NCBI GenBank assembly: GCA_934281515.1 | Contig: CAKQXG010000036.1 | Location: 1 to 15,543 of the forward strand | DNA: 15,543 nt | Direction of reading: 5' to 3' | Source of the DNA: an uncultured Clostridia bacterium | GTDB lineage: Bacteria > Bacillota > Clostridia > Christensenellales > CAG-314 | Shown here: positions 1 to 6,446 of the stretch, piece after piece | Layout: each line of letters begins with the position of its first letter | How positions within the stretch are numbered: position 1 is the stretch's first letter | Translations under genes and position numbers: made by a program | Notes under the pieces: model-generated | What the model was told of the DNA's origin: nothing | The model's database searches: none | What the model saw: only the letters and a program-made list of their open reading frames with translations

Positions 1-10
1 ATGTAGCATA

Positions 11-40
11 TTGCAAAGAGTTGCTTAAACGTGCTATTAT
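11..40 (+). promoter_or_regulatory. Candidate promoter for ruvB-queA-tgt
   Basis: TTGCAA (11-16), an 18-nt spacer and TATTAT (35-40) resemble a housekeeping sigma promoter. Transcription would start near 47 and give a leader of about 130 nt that contains the ATACGTATGC motif. The match is imperfect and the flank is AT-rich, so chance occurrence is possible. Confidence 0.35.
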
Positions 41-129
41 ACAATTTATACGAAACGTAATGTTTTGCTGTGTGGAGATTACGGAGTTTAAACAGTTCTC
101 TGCAGGAAATCCTTTGACGTAAAACTTGT

Positions 130-148
130 ATACGTATGCAAATTTTGC
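130..148 (+). repeat. ATACGTATGC/AAATTTTG motif, copy 1
   Basis: This copy reads ATACGTATGC then AAATTTTGC. It contains the palindrome ATACGTAT and an imperfect inverted GCAAA/TTTTGC. It ends about 30 nt before ruvB. Near-identical copies lie at 3479-3498 and 5038-5056. Function is unknown. Confidence 0.6.
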
Positions 149-178
149 CGACAAACAGACATTACTAAGGCGGTAACA

Positions 179-1237
179 ATGGACAATCAATTTTTTACAA
201 GTACGCTTACCGACAAGGAGCGCGACACCGAAAATATCCTTCGCCCGAAAACATTTGACGACTATGTCGGTCAGGACAAAGTGAAGGAAAATATGCGCAT
301 ATACATACGCGCGGCATTGGCTCGTGGCGAAAGTCTCGATCACGTGCTGTTGTATGGTCCTCCGGGACTAGGCAAAACAACTCTTGCGCATATAATTGCC
401 AACGAAATGGGTGTGCCTATCACTATCACCAGCGGTTCGGCAATTCCGAGCAAGTTTGACTTATCTGCAATTTTGTCCAAGCTGAAGCCCAACGAAGTGT
501 TGTTTATCGACGAAATTCATCGTCTCAACACAAGTCTTGAAGAGATTTTGTATCCTGCCATGGAGGACTACCGCCTTGACTTTGTCGTAGGCAAGGGGCC
601 GTCGGCAACCAGCGTCAACATCAAGTTGGAACGGTTTACGTTGATCGGCGCAACCACCAAGGCAGGTAATCTTGCCGCACCTCTGCGTGACAGATTCGGT
701 GTGCAAATGCGCCTTAACCTGTACACGCCCGAACAACTGCAAACGATTGTCGCAAAGTCGGCGCGTAAGCTTGGCTCGGCGATTGACGACGTTGCGTGCT
801 ACGAGATTGCTCGTCGTAGCCGTGGTACGCCGCGTATTGCCAACAGACTGCTCAAACGTGTCCGTGACTTTGCCGATGTGCTTGCCGACGGTAACATTAC
901 CGCAGATGTGGTTGCTCATGCAATGAAAGTGATGGAAGTTGACGAACTGGGACTTGACTCGGTGGACAAAAACATACTTACAACAATTATCGACAAATTT
1001 AGTGGCGGTCCCGTCGGATTGGATACATTGGCTTCTGCTACGGGCGAAGATAGTACGACAATCGAGGACGTTTACGAACCGTATTTGTTGCAGCTGGGGT
1101 TTGTTGCTCGTACGCCGCGCGGTCGTGTGGCAATGCCAAACGCGTACAAACACTTGGGGCGCAAGCTTAGTAAAGAACGTATGGAAATGTTGGCGATCTA
1201 CGACGAGAGTTTTGCCGAACGGGACGGCGAAGAATAA
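179..1237 (+). CDS. ruvB: Holliday junction branch-migration helicase RuvB
   Basis: RuvB is the hexameric AAA+ motor that, with RuvA, drives Holliday-junction branch migration during recombination and fork repair. The 352-residue product is of normal family length. Residues 60-67 are the Walker A motif GPPGLGKT. A Walker B LFIDEIHR, a sensor GATTKAG and an RDRFG segment carrying the arginine finger follow. The C-terminal winged helix shows the typical GGPVGLDTLA, TIEDVYEPYL and RTPRGR strings. The start is supported by AAGG 8 nt upstream and by the YVGQ segment at residues 29-32. queA begins 2 nt after the stop, so the two are very likely co-transcribed and translationally coupled. ruvA is not in the window. 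The assignment is essentially certain. Confidence 0.98.
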   Translation: MDNQFFTSTLTDKERDTENILRPKTFDDYVGQDKVKENMRIYIRAALARGESLDHVLLYGPPGLGKTTLAHIIANEMGVPITITSGSAIPSKFDLSAILSKLKPNEVLFIDEIHRLNTSLEEILYPAMEDYRLDFVVGKGPSATSVNIKLERFTLIGATTKAGNLAAPLRDRFGVQMRLNLYTPEQLQTIVAKSARKLGSAIDDVACYEIARRSRGTPRIANRLLKRVRDFADVLADGNITADVVAHAMKVMEVDELGLDSVDKNILTTIIDKFSGGPVGLDTLASATGEDSTTIEDVYEPYLLQLGFVARTPRGRVAMPNAYKHLGRKLSKERMEMLAIYDESFAERDGEE

Positions 1238-1239
1238 AC

Positions 1240-2262
1240 ATGAAAACATCGGATTTTTACTACGATTTGCCGCAGGAATTGATTGCTCAAACGCCTGTAG
1301 AACCGCGTGACAGCAGTCGACTGTTGGTGTACAATCGTCAAGAGAAAAGCATAACGCACAAAAAATTTTACGACATCGTCGATTACTTGCATGCAGGCGA
1401 CGTGCTTGTCGTCAACAATACGAAGGTGTTGCCTGCACGGATTTACGGCACCAAGATTCCCACCGGCGGACATGTGGAGTTTTTGCTGCTTAAGCGCATT
1501 GACCTGACGCATTGGGAAGTGATTCTGAAACCGGGTCGCATTGCCAAACCAAGTGCGGAATTTCGTTTTTCCGACGACCTTACGGCAACGGTAGAAAGCA
1601 TCGGCGACGACGGGAGCAGAATTGTTGAATTTCATTTCGACGGAGTGTTCGAGGATATTTTGTCGCGCGTCGGTGAAATGCCGTTGCCGCCGTACATAAG
1701 GGAAAAACTGTCTGACAAAACGCGTTACAACACTGTGTACAGCAAGATAGACGGCAGTGCCGCCGCGCCTACGGCAGGGCTGCATTTTACAACCGAACTT
1801 ATCGATAAGCTGAAAAAAAAGGGCGTTAAGTTTGTGGAAGTGTTGTTGCACGTGGGATTGGGCACGTTTCGCCCCGTCAAAGTGGACGATGTGACCAAAC
1901 ATCATATGCACAGCGAATACTACTGTGTGTCGCAATCCGCCGCCGACGAAATAAACGCCGCCAAGGCGGAAGGGCGCAGAGTAATTTGCGTAGGCACCAC
2001 AAGCGTGCGTACGCTGGAAAGTGCCGCCGACAGCGACGGACATATTGTTGCAGGCAGTGGCAACACCGACATATTTATCTATCCGCCGTACAAGTTTAAA
2101 GTAGTGGATGCGCTTATCACCAACTTCCACCTGCCCGAAAGCACGCTGATTATGCTGGTTTCGTCTCTTTGCTCGCGTGAAGAAATTTTGCATGTGTACA
2201 ACGTGGCTGTGCAGGAAAAATACCGCTTTTTCTCTTTTGGCGATGCGATGTTTATTGAGTAG
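1240..2262 (+). CDS. queA: S-adenosylmethionine:tRNA ribosyltransferase-isomerase QueA
   Basis: QueA moves the ribosyl part of SAM onto 7-aminomethyl-7-deazaguanine in tRNA, forming epoxyqueuosine, the step after Tgt in queuosine synthesis. The product is 340 residues, full length for the family. Recognisable strings are VVNNTKVLPAR near residue 60, GSAAAPTAGLHFT, HVGLGTFRPV, HHMHSEYY and TNFHLPESTLIMLVS near the C-terminus. The ATG lies 2 nt after the ruvB stop with no clear Shine-Dalgarno, so translation probably depends on ribosomes finishing ruvB. tgt follows after 28 nt. The order ruvB-queA-tgt is widely conserved in bacteria. Confidence 0.98.
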   Translation: MKTSDFYYDLPQELIAQTPVEPRDSSRLLVYNRQEKSITHKKFYDIVDYLHAGDVLVVNNTKVLPARIYGTKIPTGGHVEFLLLKRIDLTHWEVILKPGRIAKPSAEFRFSDDLTATVESIGDDGSRIVEFHFDGVFEDILSRVGEMPLPPYIREKLSDKTRYNTVYSKIDGSAAAPTAGLHFTTELIDKLKKKGVKFVEVLLHVGLGTFRPVKVDDVTKHHMHSEYYCVSQSAADEINAAKAEGRRVICVGTTSVRTLESAADSDGHIVAGSGNTDIFIYPPYKFKVVDALITNFHLPESTLIMLVSSLCSREEILHVYNVAVQEKYRFFSFGDAMFIE

Positions 2263-2290
2263 CAGGAAAAAATATTTAAGGTAAATACAA

Positions 2291-3406
2291 ATGCAACAAT
2301 TTAGTTACGAATTGCAACATATTGACAAACATACGGGGGCGCGCGCAGGCGTGTTTCATACTCCGCACGGCGACATAGAAACACCGATTTTTATGCCTGT
2401 GGGTACTTGCGCAACGGTCAAGTCGCTGTTGCCTAGTACGCTGAAAGAGATCGGTGCTCAAATTATACTCAGCAACACTTACCATCTGTATCTGCGCCCG
2501 GGCAGCGAACTTGTTCGGGATGCCGGCGGACTGCATAAATTTATGAATTGGGATCGCCCGATACTTACCGACAGTGGCGGTTTTCAGGTGTTCAGTCTCG
2601 GCGAACTACGCAAAATTACCGACGAAGGCGTAACATTTTCGTCACACATTGACGGTAGTAAGCATGTTTTCACGCCCGAAAGCGTAATGGAAACAGAACA
2701 TAATCTGGGCGCCGACATCATCATGGCGTTTGACGAGTGCAGTACATACGGTTGCGACAAACGCTATGCCCAGGCGGCAATGACTCGTACGCACAAATGG
2801 TTGGACAGATGCGCACATGCGCATACCAACGGCAAACAAATGCTGTTTCCTATCATACAGGGCAACATGTTTGAGGATCTTCGCGTGGAGTCGGCAAAGT
2901 TTGTTTCGCAGTATGCCGAGTGCGGTATTGCCGTCGGCGGATTGTCTGTCGGCGAACCGGCGGACGTAATGTACAGGATGATGGATGTCATTCGCCCCTA
3001 TCTTCCCGAAAACATGCCGCATTATCTGATGGGCGTGGGTACACCCGACTATATACTGGAAGGTATCGAGCGTGGTATAGACATGTGCGACTGCGTGTTG
3101 CCGACTCGTATTGCTCGCAACGGCACGGCGCTGACAAGTCACGGCAAAGTGGTGGTTCGCAACGGCGCATATAAAGCGGATTTTACTCCGCTTGACGAAG
3201 AGTGCGATTGTTACTGTTGCAAAAACTTTACAAAAGCATATTTAAGGCACCTTGTCAACTGTAAAGAAATTCTTGCCGCCGAATTGCTGAGCATACACAA
3301 CATCACTTTCTTGCTGAAACTTGTCAAGGACGCACGCAAAGCAATTTTTGAGGATCGTTTTGCCGACTTCAAACAAGAGTTTTACGCCAAGTACTACGGC
3401 AAATAA
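2291..3406 (+). CDS. tgt: Queuine/preQ1 tRNA-guanine transglycosylase Tgt
   Basis: Tgt exchanges the wobble guanine 34 of GUN-anticodon tRNAs (Asp, Asn, His, Tyr) for preQ1, the substrate QueA then modifies. The 371-residue protein is of usual length. It carries DSGGFQVFSL with the acid/base aspartate, GGLSVGEP in the substrate pocket, and DCVLPTR with the nucleophilic aspartate. Near the C-terminus are the zinc ligands, CDCYCC followed by a histidine in LLSIHN. AAGG sits 9 nt before the ATG. It is the last gene of the ruvB-queA-tgt unit, followed by a plus-strand terminator hairpin at 3433-3477. Confidence 0.98.
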   Translation: MQQFSYELQHIDKHTGARAGVFHTPHGDIETPIFMPVGTCATVKSLLPSTLKEIGAQIILSNTYHLYLRPGSELVRDAGGLHKFMNWDRPILTDSGGFQVFSLGELRKITDEGVTFSSHIDGSKHVFTPESVMETEHNLGADIIMAFDECSTYGCDKRYAQAAMTRTHKWLDRCAHAHTNGKQMLFPIIQGNMFEDLRVESAKFVSQYAECGIAVGGLSVGEPADVMYRMMDVIRPYLPENMPHYLMGVGTPDYILEGIERGIDMCDCVLPTRIARNGTALTSHGKVVVRNGAYKADFTPLDEECDCYCCKNFTKAYLRHLVNCKEILAAELLSIHNITFLLKLVKDARKAIFEDRFADFKQEFYAKYYGK

Positions 3407-3432
3407 AGTTGCTAGTGTCGTCGTGTGAATTT

Positions 3433-3477
3433 TTCGCCATTGTTGTTTCGTTTAGGTTGATTTGTGGCGAATTTTTT
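3433..3477 (+). terminator. Probable Rho-independent terminator of ruvB-queA-tgt
   Basis: TTCGCCA (3433-3439) pairs with TGGCGAA (3465-3471) across a 25-nt loop, followed by six T (3472-3477). It lies 26 nt after the tgt stop. The loop is long for a classical terminator, and the hairpin at 3515-3557 may act as a backup. Confidence 0.55.
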
Positions 3478-3478
3478 A

Positions 3479-3498
3479 ATACGTATGCCAAATTTTGC
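3479..3498 (+). repeat. ATACGTATGC/AAATTTTG motif, copy 2
   Basis: ATACGTATGC, one extra C, then AAATTTTGC. It lies in the tgt/rdgB convergent gap between two terminator hairpins. It differs from copy 1 (130-148) only by the inserted C. Confidence 0.6.
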
Positions 3499-3514
3499 AA
3501 CATATTACATTGTG

Positions 3515-3557
3515 AAAAAGGGTTTGAAAGTGTCCTTTGCGACAAATTCAAACCCTT
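3515..3557 (-). terminator. Terminator of the rdgB operon, possibly bidirectional
   Basis: AAGGGTTTGAA (3518-3528) and TTCAAACCCTT (3547-3557) form a perfect 11-bp stem. An inner TGTC/GACA pairing (3531-3534 with 3541-3544) extends it. On the minus strand the stem is followed by TTTTT (complement of 3515-3519), fitting termination of transcripts from rdgB. On the plus strand the trailing sequence is only moderately T-rich. It lies about 140 nt past the rdgB stop. Confidence 0.75.
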
Positions 3558-3700
3558 GTTATTTTGATTGATTAAAAGTTGTGTGGCGGCAAATCGTTGC
3601 AGCCTCCCGTCCGAAAAGGGCGTACGGCGATATTGCCGAATTGTTGTTGTGTTTGCGACAGTGCGTTGCTTTGTGTAAAATCATCGCGTGGTGCAAAGGT
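3558..3700. other. Non-coding 3' region of rdgB with a foldable segment
   Basis: No convincing gene is present between the rdgB stop and its terminator. A segment at 3587-3638 can fold: CGGCAAATCG (3587-3596) pairs with CGATATTGCCG (3628-3638) with one bulge, and inside it CCGT (3607-3610) pairs with ACGG (3624-3627). It would form part of the 3' UTR of the rdgB mRNA. I do not recognise a known RNA family. Confidence 0.4.
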
Positions 3701-4273
3701 TTACAACTTTGCAAGCAAATTTGCCAATGCGCGGCCGCGGTGGGATACGGAGTTTTTCTCTTCGGCAGTCGCTTCGGCAAATGATTTGTTAAGGTCGGTG
3801 CTGTAAAATAAACTGTCGTAGCCGAAACCATTGCTTCCAACTTCCTTGGACAATATGTATCCGTCCACGCGACCTTCTGCCGATACGATCTGACCGTCGG
3901 GCATGCGTAAAACGACAACTGTCGAAAAGTGCGCCGAGCGGTCGGTCTTGCCTGCAAGTTCGGCAAGCAGTTTAGCTCGGTTTGCGGCAAAATCGTGGTC
4001 GCTTGCGTATCGGGCAGAATGTACGCCCGGTGCACCGTCAAGTGCGTCAACGCACAAGCCCGTATCGTCGGCAAGAACCGCAGTTTCGGGCAATGGTGCA
4101 ATTGCATTTAGTTTTATCAAAGCATTTTCCAGGAAGCTTGCGCCGTTCTCTTCGGGATCGCAAACAATCCCTGCTTCGGACAATGAAACTATCGGGGCAA
4201 ATTTGTCGCCGAGTATTTGTTTGATTTCGTCGATTTTGTGTTGGTTGTTGCTGGCAATCAGTAGTTTTGTCAT
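3701..4273 (-). CDS. rdgB: Non-canonical purine NTP pyrophosphatase (RdgB/HAM1 family)
   Basis: The enzyme hydrolyses ITP, dITP and XTP to monophosphates and pyrophosphate, keeping deaminated purines out of nucleic acids. The product is 190 residues, standard for the family. Hallmarks are the N-terminal IASNNQHKIDEIKQIL, ADDTGLCVDALDGAPGVHSARYA in the middle, and GSNGFGYDSLF then NSVSHRGRAL near the end. Two conservative departures are visible: ADDTGL where ADDSGL is usual, and GYDSLF where GYDPLF is usual. AAGGA precedes the ATG by about 8 nt. It is second in a minus-strand pair, 21 nt after the PH-like gene, and ends at the hairpin at 3515-3557. Confidence 0.97.
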   Translation of the reverse strand: MTKLLIASNNQHKIDEIKQILGDKFAPIVSLSEAGIVCDPEENGASFLENALIKLNAIAPLPETAVLADDTGLCVDALDGAPGVHSARYASDHDFAANRAKLLAELAGKTDRSAHFSTVVVLRMPDGQIVSAEGRVDGYILSKEVGSNGFGYDSLFYSTDLNKSFAEATAEEKNSVSHRGRALANLLAKL

Positions 4274-4294
4274 GAGTTTTTCCTTAAAAAAGTA

Positions 4295-4750
4295 TTAGTC
4301 GGTTTGTTTATCTTCGTCGTAGTAGAAAATTGTGGGATTTTTGTCAGTCAGTAGTGCTTTTACGCGGTCGTAGTCTTGTTGGCGAACGGCGATGCGTGCT
4401 ATTACGGGGTCGGGACCTTTCCAGATAAAGCTTACGTACAGATTGTTGTCCTTTTTTACCAGACTTACAATATTTTCGATACGTATTCTTCCGCCCAGTA
4501 TATCCCAAAACGCCATTTTTAGTTGCAAGTGTGTATCGGTCACTTTGTAGTGTATGGTCGCCATCATTAACGAGAACATAGTCGCAAACGGACAAAATCC
4601 TACAAGTACTCCGCCTTGTCCGCGTGTAAGCGTGCCGATCGGTACGTTTGCCACAAGCAAAATGCCAATTATCAATCCTGCAAACGACACTGTTGCCGTA
4701 ATCCAAAAAACTATTGTCAATATCGGTGAAAAGTTAGCTCGGAATCTCAT
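4295..4750 (-). CDS. Small membrane protein with bacterial PH-like domain (YyaB-like)
   Basis: Function unknown. From the chosen ATG the product is 151 residues. Two hydrophobic segments (about 9-34 and 43-64) suggest a membrane hairpin. The rest, starting at HYKVTDTHLQLKM and continuing through RIRIENIVSLVKK, has the beta-rich pattern of the bacterial PH/YyaB-like family. The frame stays open to 4951, but the start at 4750 is preferred because a promoter (TTTACC-17-TATACT) lies just upstream, its -10 ending 6 nt before the ATG. Longer versions would extend through this promoter and add an unlikely basic N-terminus. No Shine-Dalgarno is seen, so the mRNA may be leaderless. It is probably co-transcribed with rdgB. 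Family assignment is by pattern only. Confidence 0.75.
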   Translation of the reverse strand: MRFRANFSPILTIVFWITATVSFAGLIIGILLVANVPIGTLTRGQGGVLVGFCPFATMFSLMMATIHYKVTDTHLQLKMAFWDILGGRIRIENIVSLVKKDNNLYVSFIWKGPDPVIARIAVRQQDYDRVKALLTDKNPTIFYYDEDKQTD

Positions 4751-4756
4751 AAGATA

Positions 4757-4785
4757 AGTATAGCACACTTTGTTGCGGCGGTAAA
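4757..4785 (-). promoter_or_regulatory. Promoter of the PH-protein/rdgB pair, leaderless geometry
   Basis: Read on the minus strand, TTTACC (complement of 4780-4785), a 17-nt spacer and TATACT (complement of 4757-4762). Six nt separate the -10 box from the ATG at 4750, so the predicted +1 is at or next to the start codon. It overlaps the possible divergent alr promoter. Confidence 0.65.
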
Positions 4786-4800
4786 CCTTTTTACTATGTT
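4773..4800 (+). promoter_or_regulatory. Candidate alr promoter
   Basis: TTGCGG (4773-4778), a 16-nt spacer and TATGTT (4795-4800) would start transcription near 4807, 40 nt before the alr TTG start. A second possibility, TTGCCG (4802-4807) with TGTATT (4825-4830), would begin inside the ribosome binding site and is less likely. The first overlaps the divergent PH-gene promoter. Confidence 0.35.
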
Positions 4801-4846
4801 TTTGCCGTTTGTCCGAAGTCGTGTTGTATTTACAAGGAGATTTGAT

Positions 4847-5827
4847 TTGGAAAACATTGATTTGCATGCTATCGTACATAATGCGGAGTTTATCAAAAGA
4901 TACACCGATACGCAAGTTTGTGCCGTGGTAAAGAGTGACGCTTATGGTCATGGTGCGGAACGAGTCGCGCGTGTTTTGCGAGATGTCGTCGATTGTTTTG
5001 CTGTTGCTAATTTGCGTGAAGCGTTACAAATTTCTCAATACGTATGCAAAATTTTGATACTTTTGCCTGTTACGGATAATGATTTGCCGACGGCTTCCGC
5101 ACACGGGTTTGTGCTTGCCGTGAATAGCTTCGACACACTGCAAAGATACGCTTCTTCGGGTTTGCCGTTGCACATACACATCAAGACGAACAGTGGCATG
5201 AATAGACTAGGATTTAATATCGACGAATTATGTGACGTTTGCAATATTTTGAACGTCAACAAGCAAATGGTCGTCGACGGCGTATTCAGCCATATGTGGG
5301 GCAGTGCTTACGATGATTGTAAAGCGCAGTACGACTTGTTTGCAAAGCAAGCGGAATTCTGTGAACAAGCGTTAAACAAGAAGCTTGTCCGGCATGTTGC
5401 CAATACTTCGGCGGTATTTTGCGACAAAACTTTTTGCATGGATATGGTGCGAGTCGGACTTGCGCTGTACGGGTATGGGCACCCGTCGCTTATACCGGCA
5501 AAATCGGTCAGTGCCAATGTGATTGCCGTACGTCGCGTTGACAAAGGCGATGTCGTCGGTTACGGCGGAGTGTTTCACCCCGACAATCCGACAAACCTTG
5601 CCGTGCTGGACACAGGCTATGCAAGCGGATTTCCGCGCACAATGGTCGGCAGTATAGTTTCTATAGACGGTATGCCTGCCAGAGTAGTTGCTGTATGTAT
5701 GGGTATGACCATATGTGCAACGCCGCGCCTTGCAAATGTCGGAAGTAAAGCAATTTTGCTTGGAAAAGGAGTAAATCCGTCAAACGACGAGACAATTGTC
5801 TACGAATTGTTGTGTAATTTGCGATAA
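4847..5827 (+). CDS. alr: Alanine racemase, shortened and somewhat divergent
   Basis: Alr is a PLP enzyme interconverting L- and D-alanine for peptidoglycan. The TTG at 4847 is chosen because AAGGAG (4834-4839) sits 7 nt before it and the product then begins at the family's usual ENIDLHAIVHN. An ATG at 4796 would add 17 atypical residues. The product is 326 residues; most family members are about 360-390. PLP lysine K29 lies in VVKSDAYGHG. K113 and R120 lie in IKTNSGMNRLGF (usually DTGM), and R202 in VRVGLALYG. Y239 in GYGGVF fits the catalytic tyrosine. The normal cysteine-Met-Asp near the C-terminus reads CMG (G286), and the protein stops at YELLCNLR, lacking the RVPR-type tail and its tyrosine. 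It heads alr-rsmD-coaD. Confidence 0.9.
   Translation: MENIDLHAIVHNAEFIKRYTDTQVCAVVKSDAYGHGAERVARVLRDVVDCFAVANLREALQISQYVCKILILLPVTDNDLPTASAHGFVLAVNSFDTLQRYASSGLPLHIHIKTNSGMNRLGFNIDELCDVCNILNVNKQMVVDGVFSHMWGSAYDDCKAQYDLFAKQAEFCEQALNKKLVRHVANTSAVFCDKTFCMDMVRVGLALYGYGHPSLIPAKSVSANVIAVRRVDKGDVVGYGGVFHPDNPTNLAVLDTGYASGFPRTMVGSIVSIDGMPARVVAVCMGMTICATPRLANVGSKAILLGKGVNPSNDETIVYELLCNLR
5038..5056 (+). repeat. ATACGTATGC/AAATTTTG motif, copy 3, inside alr
   Basis: ATACGTATGC then AAAATTTTG. It lies within alr coding sequence, encoding YVCKIL in a segment where the family is variable. It matches copies 1 and 2 apart from one position. Confidence 0.55.
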
Positions 5828-5838
5828 TGGTGTACAAT
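5810..5838 (+). promoter_or_regulatory. Candidate internal promoter for rsmD, leaderless geometry
   Basis: TTGTGT (5810-5815), a 17-nt spacer and TACAAT (5833-5838), 6 nt before the ATG at 5845. The -35 is weak. An overlapping alternative is the extended -10 TGCGATAAT, whose GATAAT (5823-5828) covers the alr stop codon. Either would support transcription of rsmD independently of alr. Confidence 0.45.
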
Positions 5839-5844
5839 ATACCT

Positions 5845-6387
5845 ATGAGAATTATCAGCGGAAAGTACAAGGGGCGCAAACTAGTCGCGCCCAAAAACGA
5901 TACGCGGCCTACGCTCGACAGGGCGAAAGAAACCTTGTTCAATATGTTAAGCGGCGTATTGAACGGCGCAACCGTGCTTGATCTGTTTGCAGGGTCGGGG
6001 CAAGTTGCGTTGGAATGTCTCAGTCGCGGTGCCGCTCGTGCCGTGATGTGCGACAACGGGCGTGACGCGGCAGCGGCGATAGCGGAAAACTTTGCCAAGG
6101 TCGGCGAAAAACCAGAGTTGTTTCGTTGTGAGTACGGTCAGTGTTTGCGTTCGTTGCAGTCCACCGGTGCCAAGTTTGACCTTGTATACGTCGATCCACC
6201 CTACAACGCAGGTTACTACGACGATGTTTTGAAGTCGTTGGTTGCGCTTGACCTGCTCAACGTCGGCGGTATGGTCGTGTGCGAACACCCTGCCGATATG
6301 ACGTTGTCCGCGCCGTCCGACAGGCTGTCACTGCTTAAGCAACGCAAGGTCGGCACGGTAATGTTTGATTTTTACGAGTTTAACTAG
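5845..6387 (+). CDS. rsmD: 16S rRNA (guanine-966 N2) methyltransferase RsmD
   Basis: RsmD is a SAM-dependent Rossmann methyltransferase acting on 16S rRNA in the small subunit. From the chosen ATG the product is 180 residues and starts with the family signature MRIISGKYKGRKL. SAM-binding motif I is TVLDLFAGSGQVALE, and the catalytic DPPY lies in VYVDPPYNAGYY. Another ATG at 5827 overlaps the alr stop (TAATG) and would add six residues by coupled reinitiation. The family start favours 5845. Neither has a Shine-Dalgarno, and a TACAAT box lies 6 nt before 5845. coaD follows after 59 nt, the usual Firmicutes partner. Confidence 0.95.
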   Translation: MRIISGKYKGRKLVAPKNDTRPTLDRAKETLFNMLSGVLNGATVLDLFAGSGQVALECLSRGAARAVMCDNGRDAAAAIAENFAKVGEKPELFRCEYGQCLRSLQSTGAKFDLVYVDPPYNAGYYDDVLKSLVALDLLNVGGMVVCEHPADMTLSAPSDRLSLLKQRKVGTVMFDFYEFN

Positions 6388-6423
6388 TTTAAGGCGTGTG
6401 TATCGTAGCGGATTTGAAATAAA

Positions 6424-6437
6424 TTGGCTTTTGCCAA
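6424..6437 (+). other. Small hairpin abutting the coaD ribosome binding site
   Basis: TTGGC, a TTTT loop and GCCAA (6424-6437) form a 5-bp hairpin whose last two bases are the first two of the AAGGAG (6436-6441) serving coaD. It could present or partly hide the site. It is too short to call regulatory with confidence. Confidence 0.3.
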
Positions 6438-6446
6438 GGAGAAAAC

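Larger units (their letters stand above)
1..178. other. 5' flank upstream of ruvB, no recognised gene
   Basis: No gene can be assigned. One plus frame is open from the window edge to a stop near base 122, about 40 codons, but the peptide resembles nothing I know and is not a RuvA C-terminus. It may be a gene tail or chance. ruvA, which often precedes ruvB, is therefore not directly upstream. The stretch holds a possible promoter (11-40) and the first copy of the ATACGTATGC motif (130-148). The ruvB ribosome binding site is a partial one, AAGG followed by CGG, ending 8 nt before the ATG. Confidence 0.5.

Noticed and set aside
3..122. Open frame at the left edge as the end of ruvA
   Set aside because: The 40-residue peptide does not resemble the RuvA C-terminal domain, and there is too little sequence to name anything.
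3559..4107. Minus-strand frame of 182 codons overlapping rdgB
   Set aside because: It is an out-of-frame shadow of rdgB rich in His, Pro and Thr with no family resemblance.
4751..4951. Longer PH-protein start on the minus strand
   Set aside because: The extra 67 residues run through the promoter and into the alr start region, and do not look like a membrane-protein N-terminus.
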